A DNA stretch of 64,000 bases, taken from positions 2,666,001-2,730,000 of the forward strand of contig NZ_CP113116.1 of assembly GCF_026625985.1 (NCBI RefSeq), written 5' to 3'. This DNA comes from Mycobacterium sp. Aquia_213 (GTDB lineage Bacteria > Actinomycetota > Actinomycetes > Mycobacteriales > Mycobacteriaceae). Positions 19,444 to 27,946 of the stretch are shown here, in pieces. The translations under genes were made by a program, and so were the position numbers. The notes under the pieces are model-generated. The model was not told the DNA's origin, did no database searches, and saw only the letters and a program-made list of their open reading frames with translations. How positions within the stretch are numbered: the stretch's first letter is position 1; each line of letters opens with the position of its first letter.

Positions 19444-20997
19444 TCAGATCCGGTGCTCGGCCTTGAGGAACTGCGCGGCGCGCTCGCCGATCACCACGCA
19501 GGGCGCCATGGTGTTGCCGCTGGTGATGCGCGGCATGATCGACGCATCGGCGACGCGAAGCTTCTCGATGCCGTAGACCTTCAGGCGCCCGTCGACCACC
19601 GACATCGGGTCGCGGCCCATCTTCGCCGTCCCCGATTCGTGCCAATAGGTGGTCACCGCGTTGCGCAGGTAGGTTTCCAGCTCGTCGCCGGTCAGATCGC
19701 CCGGCATCACCTCGCGCGTGACAAACGGGCGAAGTTCCGCGGAAGTGCCGATCTCGCGCAGGGTTTCGACGCAGGAGATTGCAGTCTTGACATCGTGCGG
19801 ATCCGACAGCGCGTTTGCTTCGATCCGAATCGGATCGGTGGGACCCGGTCCCGACAACCGCAACCGGCCGCGGCTTTTCGGATGCGTGAGTGAGCCGAAT
19901 AGGCTCCAGCCGTTTTGTGGCACGACGTATTTCGCGATGTTCTCGGGTGTGGCCATCGGCAATGCGCCCAGGCAAGCGAAGAGATCCGGTCCATCAACGT
20001 CGCCGAGTCCGGAGTCCCAGAACAATGCCGCCCCCGCCTGGGTGCTGCTTTGCACGTCCTCGGGAAACTCCCATATGCAGCTGAATCCGTAGTGGTCTTG
20101 GAAATTGCGTCCGACCCCGGGCAGGTGCTGGCGGACCCTGACTCCGGCGCGGTGCAGTTCGTCGGTGTCGCCGACACCGGACTGCATCAGCAGCTTGGGG
20201 GTATGAATCGCCCCGAGGGACAACACCACCTCGGTGGCCGCCGCGACGTGATGAACCGCGCCGTCGTGGATTACCTCGACGCCGGTGGCCCTATTGCCCT
20301 GGAATGTCACCCGCGTCACCAGGGCATGCGGCACCACGGTCAGGTTCGGCTTGTCCAGACGAGGCGCCGTGTAAGTGCGGAAAAGCGAGAGGCGCTTGCC
20401 GCCGCGGTATCTCACGTCGGTGATGGCGGCGCCACGCATATCTTCCATCAGCCGGCCGTTGGGACTCTGATAGGTCGGAATCCCCAGTGTCCTAGCGGCT
20501 TTCACCGTCGCAGTGGCGACCGGATGCACGTCGGGCGTCGGCTGCACGAAGACCGGCCCCCCCTTGCCGCGATGATTCGGCTCACCCGTGCCCTGCCAGT
20601 CCTCGATCTGCCGGTACAAGTCCAGGACCGGCTCGTAACCCCAGGCCGGTTCACCGGATTCGGTAGCGAAGAGATCCCAGTCGCTGCGGTGTCCGCGCGC
20701 CCAGATCATCACGTTGATGCTCGACCCGCCGCCGAGCACCTTGCCCATCGAAAATGGGATTGAACGCCCGTGCAGCCGTGGGTCGGGTTCGGACACGAAA
20801 CCCCAGTCGCGTTCACTGCCCAGGTTCAGTGGCCACTGGCCCGCCTCGGTCACGGTCGGGACTTCGTCGCTGCCGCCGGCCTCCAGCAGCAGGACGTTCA
20901 CGTCGGGGTTCTCCGCCAGCCGTCCAGCGATGACCGAACCGGACGACCCCGCCCCGCAAACGATCACGTCGTACCGCGGCTTCAACTCAACATTCAC
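19444..20997 (-). CDS. GMC-family FAD-dependent alcohol dehydrogenase/oxidase
   Basis: A 517-aa glucose-methanol-choline oxidoreductase. The FAD fingerprint is VIVCGAGSSGSVIAGRLAE (GxGxxG at residues 15-20). The family signature GKVLGGGSSINVMIWARG and the second signature GAIHTPKLLMQSGVG are intact. The active-site His is at about residue 453 in TYWHESGTAKMG, and the C-terminal block is ADASIMPRITSGNT. It is close in style to the choline-dehydrogenase-like protein I recall as Rv1279. The alcohol substrate and electron acceptor are unknown. No acyl-CoA or betaine genes are adjacent. Confidence 0.92.
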   Translation of the reverse strand: MNVELKPRYDVIVCGAGSSGSVIAGRLAENPDVNVLLLEAGGSDEVPTVTEAGQWPLNLGSERDWGFVSEPDPRLHGRSIPFSMGKVLGGGSSINVMIWARGHRSDWDLFATESGEPAWGYEPVLDLYRQIEDWQGTGEPNHRGKGGPVFVQPTPDVHPVATATVKAARTLGIPTYQSPNGRLMEDMRGAAITDVRYRGGKRLSLFRTYTAPRLDKPNLTVVPHALVTRVTFQGNRATGVEVIHDGAVHHVAAATEVVLSLGAIHTPKLLMQSGVGDTDELHRAGVRVRQHLPGVGRNFQDHYGFSCIWEFPEDVQSSTQAGAALFWDSGLGDVDGPDLFACLGALPMATPENIAKYVVPQNGWSLFGSLTHPKSRGRLRLSGPGPTDPIRIEANALSDPHDVKTAISCVETLREIGTSAELRPFVTREVMPGDLTGDELETYLRNAVTTYWHESGTAKMGRDPMSVVDGRLKVYGIEKLRVADASIMPRITSGNTMAPCVVIGERAAQFLKAEHRI

Positions 20998-21135
20998 GAT
21001 GGCTCCTCCGAGTCGCCTGGTTAAGCGCTTGATACCTAGCCACGCGGGGTCGAGCCGGATGGTTCACCGGTTTCGCGAATTCCCGCATGACTGATAGCAA
21101 TTCGGAGTCGACAGCGGGAAGGTTGGTGCTGTGAT

Positions 21136-21152
21136 GAGAGTTATAACCTCTC
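21136..21152. repeat. Short palindrome over the SRPBCC stop codon
   Basis: GAGAG (21136-21140) pairs with CTCTC (21148-21152) around TTATAAC. The stop codon of the SRPBCC gene lies in the centre. It may be a weak 3' hairpin, but it is too short to call a terminator. Confidence 0.25.
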
Positions 21153-21593
21153 AGCGGCTTTCACGAGGCGATTAGCAAGGAAGCTGACCACGCCGTGCAG
21201 AAAAATGCGCATGATGTAGGACGTTCCGCGCACACTTTCGGTGAAGGACCCGGTCCAGCGGATGTCGGTGCCTCCCGCCGCATTGGGTGTTAACAGCAGC
21301 TCGGCCTGGTAATCGCGCGCCGGCAGCGGCGGCCCGATCTGTAGGTAAACGTGCCGGCGGTCTTGTTCGTACGCGATCGTCTTCTCCCGCATCAGCATCG
21401 GCCAGATGCCCACTTTGCGTACCGCGCCGATTCCGGCGGGTGCCGGATCACCGTGGCGCTCCCAACTTGATTGGACGATAAGTGGTTTCGCCCATTGCGA
21501 CCAATGGGCGCCGTCGGTCTCCAGGCGAAACAGGGTGGCGGCCGATGCGTGCGTCGTTCGGTTGATCACGAACGTGAAGGTCTTGTCGGACAT
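21141..21593 (-). CDS. SRPBCC (START-like) family protein
   Basis: A 150-aa helix-grip-fold protein of the polyketide-cyclase/dehydrase or START-like superfamily, which binds hydrophobic ligands. Seen: FTFVINRTTHASAATLFRLETD at the first strand and helix, HWSQWAKP, the long internal strands with GTDIRWTGSF, and the C-terminal amphipathic helix VSFLANRLVKAAERL. ATG at 21593 begins 1 nt after the stop of the upstream SDR gene, so translation is coupled; TTG at 21608 is possible. It shares the operon, and presumably the TetR control, of the SDR gene. Ligand unknown. Confidence 0.85.
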   Translation of the reverse strand: MSDKTFTFVINRTTHASAATLFRLETDGAHWSQWAKPLIVQSSWERHGDPAPAGIGAVRKVGIWPMLMREKTIAYEQDRRHVYLQIGPPLPARDYQAELLLTPNAAGGTDIRWTGSFTESVRGTSYIMRIFLHGVVSFLANRLVKAAERL

Positions 21594-21594
21594 C

Positions 21595-22407
21595 TCACCG
21601 GCTCGCAAGCGTCGTCGTGGCCGCCGGCCGCAGCATCCGGGCGCTGATCAAGGCGGCGAGCCAACCCGGTGAGCAGCGCCCGCCGGTGGTCATGATCCGA
21701 TTGCGCCAGCCGGGGACCGCGACGGCGCGGCCTCGGTCGAGTGCGCGCAGCCCGGCGGCCACCACCGGTTCGGGTGCGGCCAGCCGCCGGTAGATCGCGG
21801 TATGCGAGACATCCGAGCCCAGCGCGTTAACGAACCCCGTCCGGGTGGGTCCCGGGCACAGCGCGGTCACCGTGACGCCCGAGCCGCGCGTTTCGGCCCA
21901 CAAGGCCTGGCTGAGGGAGAGCACGAACGCCTTCGAGGCGCCGTAGGTGGCCTGATAGGTCCCGGGCTGAAACGCGATGGTGGAGGCGACGTTGAGGATG
22001 CCGCCGCGACCGCGGGCGAGCATTCCGGGCAGCACCGCATGGGTGAGACGGACCAGCGCGTCTACATTGACCGCCACCAGCTCGTGCTCGCGGCCGGCGT
22101 CGAGTTCGGAGAACCGTCCGTAGGTGCCGAACCCGGCGTTGTTGACCAGCACCTCGACCGTCCGTCCATCGAGACGAGCCGCGAGGGTATCGACGCCGGC
22201 TTCGGTGCCGAGATCACCGACAACCAGTTCAACGTCAACGCCGGCCGTCTGACGGACCCGCTGTGCGACCGCGTTGAGCCGGGTCTCGTCACGTCCGGCG
22301 AGTACCAATGACAAGCCCCGCTTGGCCAGCAGGTCGGCGAAGATTTCGCCAAAACCGGAGCTGGCGCCCGTGATCACCGCCCAGCCGGTTCCTTGTTGAG
22401 ATGACAT
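21595..22407 (-). CDS. Short-chain dehydrogenase/reductase
   Basis: A 270-aa classical SDR. The cofactor motif TGASSGFG is at the N-terminus, followed by NNAGFG, the catalytic Ser in LNVASTIAF, and the active-site YGASK (Tyr and Lys four apart). The C-terminal PGPTRTGF is typical. ATG at 22407 has AAAGGAG at ideal spacing, so I prefer it to the upstream in-frame start. The gene diverges from a TetR regulator across a dyad-rich 61-bp gap and is followed at once by the SRPBCC gene. A lipid or xenobiotic ketone/alcohol substrate is plausible but not shown. Confidence 0.92.
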   Translation of the reverse strand: MSSQQGTGWAVITGASSGFGEIFADLLAKRGLSLVLAGRDETRLNAVAQRVRQTAGVDVELVVGDLGTEAGVDTLAARLDGRTVEVLVNNAGFGTYGRFSELDAGREHELVAVNVDALVRLTHAVLPGMLARGRGGILNVASTIAFQPGTYQATYGASKAFVLSLSQALWAETRGSGVTVTALCPGPTRTGFVNALGSDVSHTAIYRRLAAPEPVVAAGLRALDRGRAVAVPGWRNRIMTTGGRCSPGWLAALISARMLRPAATTTLASR

Positions 22408-22434
22408 TTCCGCTCCTTTCGAAGATGTGAATGT

Positions 22435-22471
22435 CATTAACATAGATCAGCATGTTAATGTCGTCAACATG
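22435..22471. promoter_or_regulatory. Overlapping dyad operators between SDR and TetR genes
   Basis: CATTAACAT (22435-22443) and ATGTTAATG (22452-22460) form a perfect 9-bp inverted repeat with an 8-bp spacer. A second dyad, CATGTT (22451-22456) and AACATG (22466-22471), overlaps it and ends on the TetR start codon. The layout fits a TetR dimer pair repressing both divergent promoters. Confidence 0.75.
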
Positions 22472-23092
22472 TCCGGAAAGAAGTCTCCCGCGGCACCGAA
22501 GACCCGCCGGGACAGCTATCACCACGGCGATCTCAAACGGGCGCTGACCAGCGCCGCACTGTCGCTGGTGGCGGAGCGGGGACCGAAGGGTTTCACCTTG
22601 ACCGAGGCGGCACGCCGGGCGGGTGTCAGTGCCGCGGCGCCGTATCGCCACTTCGCCGACAAGGCTCACCTGCTGGCTACCGTCGCCGAGCAGGGGTTTC
22701 TCGACCTGCACGCCGCATTGACCGTCGCCGCGGACGCCGCATCGGGGCCGGCCGACAGGCTGATCGGGATCGGTCGCGCCTATGTGCGCTGGGCGGTGGG
22801 CCATCCGGACCAGTACCGGGTCATGTTCGGTGCCGACACCGACAAAACCCAGCATCCGAGTCTGGCCGTCGCTGCAGGTCGAGCCTTCGGACACCTGCTC
22901 GACGCGATTGCCGGATGTCAGGCCGCCGGGCTACTGGGCGGCCAACAACCGAGCGAGTTGGCCGGACCGCTCTGGTCGCTCGTGCACGGCATCGCGTCCC
23001 TGGCCATCGAGGGCGAACTACGCAATGTCGGAATCGACCAAGACCCCCAGGACATGGTCTCTGACGCCTTGTCCAACCTGTTCGTTCGCTGA
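22469..23092 (+). CDS. TetR/AcrR-family transcriptional repressor
   Basis: A 207-aa one-component repressor. The N-terminal HTH covers about residues 25-65, with ERGPKGFTLTEAARRAGVSAAAPYRHFADK typical of the family split around the recognition helix. The C-terminal ligand domain contains the YRVMFGAD and LWSLVHGIASLAIEG segments of the TetR_C_33/WHG type. ATG at 22469 is preferred to 22427, because the extra 14 residues would be translated from the operator region. It probably represses the divergent SDR-SRPBCC pair and itself. The inducer is unknown. Confidence 0.92.
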   Translation: MSGKKSPAAPKTRRDSYHHGDLKRALTSAALSLVAERGPKGFTLTEAARRAGVSAAAPYRHFADKAHLLATVAEQGFLDLHAALTVAADAASGPADRLIGIGRAYVRWAVGHPDQYRVMFGADTDKTQHPSLAVAAGRAFGHLLDAIAGCQAAGLLGGQQPSELAGPLWSLVHGIASLAIEGELRNVGIDQDPQDMVSDALSNLFVR

Positions 23093-23410
23093 AACGGTTC
23101 CGCATTCGGCGCAATCCAGCAAACAAATGCTGCCCGGCATGGATCACTGCTCAGCCCATTGGCTCACAACATGTTCCGACTCCCGATCGCCTGCCCGCGA
23201 CCCGGAACAGTTATCGAGCGGACCTCGCTGTCGGATGAAATATGGTCGAAACCTAGTATTGAAGGGCACCGATGCCGCGTTGCGTCGATTAGCTGATCGA
23301 ACTATAGTCTGGACACATGTCCAGTTTGCTGTCAGGGAGTTCGGGAGCCCGTTGACCGCAATGGATTCGGCGCCCTCCCGCGTTCGTTAACCAGCAAAGA
23401 AGAGTTGAGT
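23093..23410. other. 318-bp intergenic region, promoter-bearing
   Basis: No credible gene was found between the TetR stop and the GT4 start. The first 180 bp show nothing recognisable. The last 130 bp hold the promoter/operator described separately and a leader of roughly 95 nt with an AAGAAGAG purine tract before the GT4 ATG. Confidence 0.7.
23280..23324 (+). promoter_or_regulatory. Promoter with palindromic operator for the GT4 operon
   Basis: TTGCGT (23280-23285), a 17-bp spacer and TATAGT (23303-23308) make a good housekeeping-type promoter. Directly after it, CTGGACA (23309-23315) and TGTCCAG (23318-23324) form a perfect 7-bp dyad with a 2-bp spacer over the predicted transcription start. 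A repressor bound there would block initiation. The regulator is not identified; the neighbouring TetR has differently shaped operators. Confidence 0.65.
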
Positions 23411-24667
23411 ATGCGAATTGCCTTGCTGTCCTACCGTAGTAAGACCCATTGCGGCGGGCAGGGCGTCTACATACGACATCTCAGCCACGGTCTGGTGGAA
23501 CTCGGTCACGATGTCGAAGTGTTGTCCGGGCAGCCGTATCCGGAATTGCTCGATCCTCGGGTGCGCTTGACCGAGGTTCCAAGCCTCGATATGTACCGCG
23601 AGCCCGACCCCTGGCGGATTCCGCGCCTGAGCGAGATCCGCGACTCGATCGACGTGCTGGAACTGTTGGGGGTCTGGACGGCGGGCTTTCCCGAGCCACG
23701 AACCTTCACGCTCCGCGTTGCGCGCTTGCTGGCCGAACGGGCGGGCGATTTCGACGTCATCCACGACAACCAGAGTCTGGGCACCGGGCTGCTGACATTG
23801 GCCGACGCGGGATGGCCGGTGGTGGCCACCGTGCATCACCCCATCACCCGGGACCGGGTGCTTGATCTCGCCGCCGCGAAGTGGTGGCGCAAACCCTCGG
23901 TACATCGCTGGTACGGGTTTTCCAAGATGCAGGAACAAGTGGCCCGCCGGATTCCGGATTTGTTGACGGTCTCATCCTCATCGGCCGCCGATATCGTCTC
24001 GGATTTCGGTGTCTCGCCCGATCAACTCCATGTCGTGCCGTTGGGGGTGAACACCGAGCTGTTCAAACCAGGTTCGGGCCCGCGTGAACCGGGCCGGGTG
24101 ATGGCCATCGCGAGTGCCGACACCCCGCTGAAGGGCGTTGCCACCCTGCTCAAAGCCGTCGCCCGACTCCGGGTGAACCGCGATCTCGAATTGCGGCTCG
24201 TCGCAAAGGTGGAACCCAACGGCCCCACCCATAAACTCATCGCCGAACTGGGGATCTCGGACATCGTCCACATCACCAGCGGGCTAACGGATGCGGAGCT
24301 GGCCGCGTTGTTCGCTTCGGCCGAGGTCGCCTGCATACCGTCGCTCTACGAAGGGTTTTCGCTGCCCGCCGTGGAGGCGATGTCGAGTGGTACCCCGATC
24401 GTCGCGAGTCGGGTGGGTGCACTGCCCGAAGTTCTCGGGACCGACGGCGCGTGCGCCGAACTGGTACCGCCCGCCGACGTCGACGCGCTGACCCGCGCAC
24501 TCGGTCAGCTCCTCGACTCGCCGGACAAGCGCCGCAGCCTTGGTAAGGCGGGCCGGGCGCGCGCGGTCAGCGTGTTCAGCTGGGAAGCCGTAGCGGCACA
24601 GACCGTCCGGATTTATGAGCGGGCGATCGCACGAAAGGCCGTCGTGCAAGGCGAACGGCAATGCTGA
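23411..24667 (+). CDS. GT4-family glycosyltransferase
   Basis: A 418-aa retaining GT-B glycosyltransferase. The N-terminal acceptor domain starts MRIALLSYRSKTHCGGQGVY, with the GGQGVYIRHLSHGL glycine-rich loop. The donor domain has VVPLGVNTELFKP, IASADTPLKGVATLLKAV and the E-x7-E signature in SLYEGFSLPAVEAMSSGTPIVAS. It transfers a nucleotide-activated sugar to an unknown acceptor. ATG at 23411 lies behind AAGAAGAG. Its last 7 nt overlap the downstream methyltransferase, which indicates translational coupling and a shared pathway. Confidence 0.92.
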   Translation: MRIALLSYRSKTHCGGQGVYIRHLSHGLVELGHDVEVLSGQPYPELLDPRVRLTEVPSLDMYREPDPWRIPRLSEIRDSIDVLELLGVWTAGFPEPRTFTLRVARLLAERAGDFDVIHDNQSLGTGLLTLADAGWPVVATVHHPITRDRVLDLAAAKWWRKPSVHRWYGFSKMQEQVARRIPDLLTVSSSSAADIVSDFGVSPDQLHVVPLGVNTELFKPGSGPREPGRVMAIASADTPLKGVATLLKAVARLRVNRDLELRLVAKVEPNGPTHKLIAELGISDIVHITSGLTDAELAALFASAEVACIPSLYEGFSLPAVEAMSSGTPIVASRVGALPEVLGTDGACAELVPPADVDALTRALGQLLDSPDKRRSLGKAGRARAVSVFSWEAVAAQTVRIYERAIARKAVVQGERQC

Positions 24668-25419
24668 CGGTCGACTTCGACCGGCTTGGCATCGGGCCGT
24701 CCAGCAAGGTGATCGACGTGGGTTGTGGCGCGGGCCGGCACGCGTTCGAGGCGTACCGCCGCGGTGCCGACGTCATCGCGTTCGATCGCGACGAGGCCGA
24801 ATTGCAGTCGGTGGACACCATTCTGCGGGCGATGGCCGAAAGCGGCGAGGCGCCCGCTGCGGCATCGGCGGACATAGTTGTCGGCGATGCGTTGAGCTTG
24901 CCGTATCCCGACGAGACATTCGACTGCGTCATCGCGTCCGAAATTCTGGAGCACGTCACGCAAGACGACGCCGCGATCGCGGAATTGATCAGGGTTCTCA
25001 AAGTCGGTGGCACACTGGCGGTCTCCGTGCCTCGATGGCTTCCCGAACAAGTGTGCTGGCTGCTGTCCGACGAATATCACGCCAACCCGGGTGGTCACAT
25101 CCGCATCTACCGGGCCAGCGAATTGCGGGACAAGATCGCCGACAACGGACTGGAATTGACGCACTCCCATCATGCGCATGCGCTGCATGCACCATTCTGG
25201 TGGCTGAAATGTGCTGTCGGAGTTGAAAATACAGACCACCCCGCGGTGACCGCCTACCACAAACTCCTGGTGTGGGACCTGATGCAGCGGCCGAGGCTCA
25301 CCCGGATCGCGGAGTCGGTGCTCAATCCCCTGGTGGGTAAGAGTGTGGCGATGTACTTCACCAAGCCGCAAAAGGTTGGGACCGAAGCGACCTTGGGGTA
25401 TTCAGTTGCGTCGATATAG
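24661..25419 (+). CDS. Class I SAM-dependent methyltransferase
   Basis: A 252-aa methyltransferase with motif I VIDVGCGAGRHAFEAYRRGA, the acidic VIAFDRDEAEL, SLPYPDETFDCVIASEILEHV (motif II/post-I, UbiE/Methyltransf_11 style) and RVLKVGGTLAVSVPRW. The C-terminal half (EQVCWLLSDEYHANPGGH, HHAHALHAPFWW) is not part of the core and is shared, as far as I recall, by methyltransferases paired with such GT4 genes. It overlaps GT4 by 7 nt and the barrel protein by 14 nt. It probably methylates the product or a precursor of the glycosyltransferase. Confidence 0.9.
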   Translation: MLTVDFDRLGIGPSSKVIDVGCGAGRHAFEAYRRGADVIAFDRDEAELQSVDTILRAMAESGEAPAAASADIVVGDALSLPYPDETFDCVIASEILEHVTQDDAAIAELIRVLKVGGTLAVSVPRWLPEQVCWLLSDEYHANPGGHIRIYRASELRDKIADNGLELTHSHHAHALHAPFWWLKCAVGVENTDHPAVTAYHKLLVWDLMQRPRLTRIAESVLNPLVGKSVAMYFTKPQKVGTEATLGYSVASI

Positions 25420-26482
25420 CGCGCCGGCAGTTCCGGGTGTCTTCAGTCCGGAGCAGTGTCGCAAGACAGCTCTGTCCATCACCGCCGAGCAGGAATCATC
25501 GGGTGCCATCCCCTGGTTTCGGGGCGGTCACACCGACCCGTGGGATCACGTGGAATCGGCCATGGCGCTCACTGCGGCCGGATTGCTGGAGCCGGCCCGG
25601 GCAGCCTATGAGTGGAGTCGTCGCACTCAGCGCGCCGACGGATCCTGGCCCCTCCAATTTCGTGCCGGGACAATCGAAGACGCCAACAGCGACAGCAATT
25701 TCTGCGCCTACATCGCCACGGGCGTCTGGCATTACGTGATGGTCACCGGCGACAAGTCCTTCGCCGCGTCGATGTGGCCGGTGGTGCACAAGGCCATCGA
25801 CTTCGTCATCGACCTACAGGTCGGGTACGGCGAGATCTGTTGGGCGCGAAGTGAAACGGGGCCGGTGCGCGAAGCCCTGCTAACCGGTTGCGCCAGTGTC
25901 TATCACAGCATCCGGTGTGCATTGGCGCTGGCCGCTCTGGTGGGCGACCCGCAGCCGGAATGGGAGCTGGCACTGGGCCGGCTGGGCCATGCGCTGGTCG
26001 CGCATCCGGAGGCGTTCACCGAAAAAGACCGCTACTCGATGGATTGGTACTACCCCATCCTCGGCAGTGCGCTGCGGGGTCCGGCCGCGGCCACGCGCAT
26101 CAAGGCGCGCTGGGACGACTTTGTCGTCGACGGCCTGGGCATCCGCTGCGTCGACGACCGGCCCTGGGTGACCGGTGCCGAAACCTGCGAGCTGGTCATG
26201 GCGCTCGAAGCCATCGGTCAACGGTCCGTCGGGCAGCGGCAATTCGCGGCGATGCAGCACCTGCGTGAGCGAGACGGTTCGTATTGGACGGGGTTGGTAT
26301 TCGCCGACGGGAAGCGCTGGCCCGAGGAGCGCACGACGTGGACGGGCGCCGCGGTGATCCTCGCCGCGGACGCGCTGTCGGACAGCACGGGGGGTGCCGG
26401 GATCTTCCGCGGCCACGACCTGCCGTTGGGTCTGCAGACCGACTTCGACTGCGAGTGCGTCGTTACCGGCCCTGGCCGGTGA
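25406..26482 (+). CDS. Alpha/alpha-barrel protein, often labelled prenyltransferase or terpene-cyclase-like
   Basis: A protein of about 358 aa, rich in paired helices, with repeated W/G motifs: WFRGGHTDPWDHVESAMAL, WSRRTQRADGSWPLQF, YIATGVWHYVM, DGSYWTGLVFADGKRWPEE and TTWTGAAVILAADAL. This resembles the (alpha/alpha)6 toroids of squalene-cyclase-like and GH15-like proteins. No DxDD cyclase motif and no prenyltransferase zinc site were seen, so the common label is doubtful; a sugar-processing role fits the neighbours better. The likely start is TTG at 25406, overlapping the methyltransferase stop by 14 nt. The 3' end overlaps the convergent methyltransferase by 20 nt. Confidence 0.8.
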   Translation: MRRYSAPAVPGVFSPEQCRKTALSITAEQESSGAIPWFRGGHTDPWDHVESAMALTAAGLLEPARAAYEWSRRTQRADGSWPLQFRAGTIEDANSDSNFCAYIATGVWHYVMVTGDKSFAASMWPVVHKAIDFVIDLQVGYGEICWARSETGPVREALLTGCASVYHSIRCALALAALVGDPQPEWELALGRLGHALVAHPEAFTEKDRYSMDWYYPILGSALRGPAAATRIKARWDDFVVDGLGIRCVDDRPWVTGAETCELVMALEAIGQRSVGQRQFAAMQHLRERDGSYWTGLVFADGKRWPEERTTWTGAAVILAADALSDSTGGAGIFRGHDLPLGLQTDFDCECVVTGPGR

Positions 26483-27146
26483 CGACGATCGGTTCACCCA
26501 CCTGACCGCTGGTGCGCTCGAGCACCCGCAGCGAGCCGAGTGCGGAGATCTCCCGAAACTGACCGGAATCGATTGCGCGGCAATAGATGTAATACGGCGG
26601 CCGGCCGCCGTCGGCCGGATCGGGAAAGACGTCATGGATGACGAGTGCGCCGCCGAGACTCACCCACTTGGCCCATCCGTCGAAGTCCTCGGTGGCCGCG
26701 GCCTCGGAGTGGCCGCCGTCGATGAACAAGAAGTGCAGCGGCGTCCGCCACCCCCGAGCCACCACCGGTGACTTGCCCACGATTGCCACCACGTGGTCGT
26801 CCAGCCCGGCGGCGTCGAGCGTGCGACGAAATGTCGGCAGCGTGTCGAACAGTCCGGTGACCTCGTCGACCAACGACGCATCGTGGTATTCCCAGCCGGA
26901 CTGATGCTCCTCGGAGCCGTGGTGATGGTCGATCGTGTAGAGCACGCCGGCGCTCTGTTGCGCCGCGGCCCCAAGCAGCAAGGTGGATTTGCCGCAGTAG
27001 GTCCCGATCTCGACACCGACACCGTCGCCCAGATACCGCAGCGCTGCTTCATAGAGCGCGCGCCCCTCGTCGTCCGGCATGAAACCGGTCACCTGTTCGG
27101 CCAGCGCGAACAGGCGCTCGGGTGCAGTCGCGTCGGTGTGGCTCAT
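26463..27146 (-). CDS. Class I SAM-dependent methyltransferase (Methyltransf_24 type)
   Basis: A 227-aa methyltransferase. Motif I is VGVEIGTYCGKSTLLLGAA, followed by LYTIDHHHGSEEHQ, a later FLFIDGGHSEAAATEDFDGWAKW and LGGALVIHDVFPDP, the pattern of the Methyltransf_24 group (often sugar- or antibiotic-modifying O-methylases). ATG is at 27146. It runs toward the GT4-methyltransferase-barrel operon and its 3' end overlaps the barrel gene by 20 nt. The convergent overlap and matching chemistry suggest one functional cluster, but it is transcribed separately. Confidence 0.88.
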   Translation of the reverse strand: MSHTDATAPERLFALAEQVTGFMPDDEGRALYEAALRYLGDGVGVEIGTYCGKSTLLLGAAAQQSAGVLYTIDHHHGSEEHQSGWEYHDASLVDEVTGLFDTLPTFRRTLDAAGLDDHVVAIVGKSPVVARGWRTPLHFLFIDGGHSEAAATEDFDGWAKWVSLGGALVIHDVFPDPADGGRPPYYIYCRAIDSGQFREISALGSLRVLERTSGQVGEPIVVTGQGR

Positions 27147-27256
27147 CAGCTGAACCTATCGTTCGGCGCGCGCTCGCCGACAGCGTGGTCAGGGTCTGTA
27201 GGGATTGGAGTTCACCCTGCGCAGCGGCCGCGGCGAGTTCGTCTTACGATCGTGCT

Positions 27257-27946
27257 GTGCGCTTTGTACTCATGTGTAAATCGGTGGGTGTGTGCCTGGG
27301 GGCGGTCCTGATCGCAGGCGCACTGATATTGGCTCCCGCGGCGCTGCCGGATGGGGCGCCGAGGGCGGTGCCGTCTGCGGCGGCCAGCTGTCCCCAGGTT
27401 CAGGTGATCTTCGCCCGCGGTCGGTATGAATCGCCGGGGCCGGGCGCCCTCGGCTACGCGTTCGAAAACGCGCTCGCATCCAAGGTCAACAAGAGCATCA
27501 GCAACTACGCAGTGAAATACCCCGCCGATACCGAGGTCGATATCGGCGCCAACGACATGAGCCACCACATCCAGGACACGGCCAACAACTGCCCGGACAC
27601 CCGAATCGTGCTGGGCGGCTACTCGCTCGGAGCGGCGGTTACTGACGTCGTGCTCGCCGCGCCCATCAGCGCGTTCGGCTTCGACAGCCCGCTGCCGGCG
27701 GGCATGGATCAGCACATCGCCGCCGTTGCCCTGTTCGGCAACGGGAGCGCCTGGGCCGGTCCTATCACGAACTTCAGCCCGGTCTACAACGACCGGACCA
27801 TCGAGCTGTGCCACGGCGCCGATCCGATCTGCAACCCGGCCGACCCGAACACCTGGAAAGAGAACTGGCCACAGCACCTCGCCAGCGCCTACATCGACGC
27901 GGGCATGGCCAACCAGGCCGCCGACTACGTGGCGGGCAAGCTGTAG
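27257..27946 (+). CDS. Secreted cutinase-family serine esterase (paralogue 3)
   Basis: Exported cutinase-like hydrolase of about 229 aa. A hydrophobic signal segment (VCLGAVLIAGALILAPAAL) is followed by an Ala/Pro linker and CPQVQVIFARGR. The triad is Ser123 in GYSLG, Asp189 in CHGADPIC, and His207 in WPQHLAS. The elbow reads GYSLG, whereas the other two paralogues have GxSQG, so it belongs to a different subgroup. GTG at 27257 or ATG at 27272 are possible starts; both keep the signal. It is divergent from the Methyltransf_24 gene and convergent with GDPD (0 nt gap). Confidence 0.92.
   Translation: MRFVLMCKSVGVCLGAVLIAGALILAPAALPDGAPRAVPSAAASCPQVQVIFARGRYESPGPGALGYAFENALASKVNKSISNYAVKYPADTEVDIGANDMSHHIQDTANNCPDTRIVLGGYSLGAAVTDVVLAAPISAFGFDSPLPAGMDQHIAAVALFGNGSAWAGPITNFSPVYNDRTIELCHGADPICNPADPNTWKENWPQHLASAYIDAGMANQAADYVAGKL

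Noticed and set aside
25406..26482. Calling the barrel gene a prenyltransferase or squalene cyclase
   Set aside because: No DxDD, QW-type cyclase core or prenyltransferase zinc ligands were found; only the helical toroid pattern is supported.
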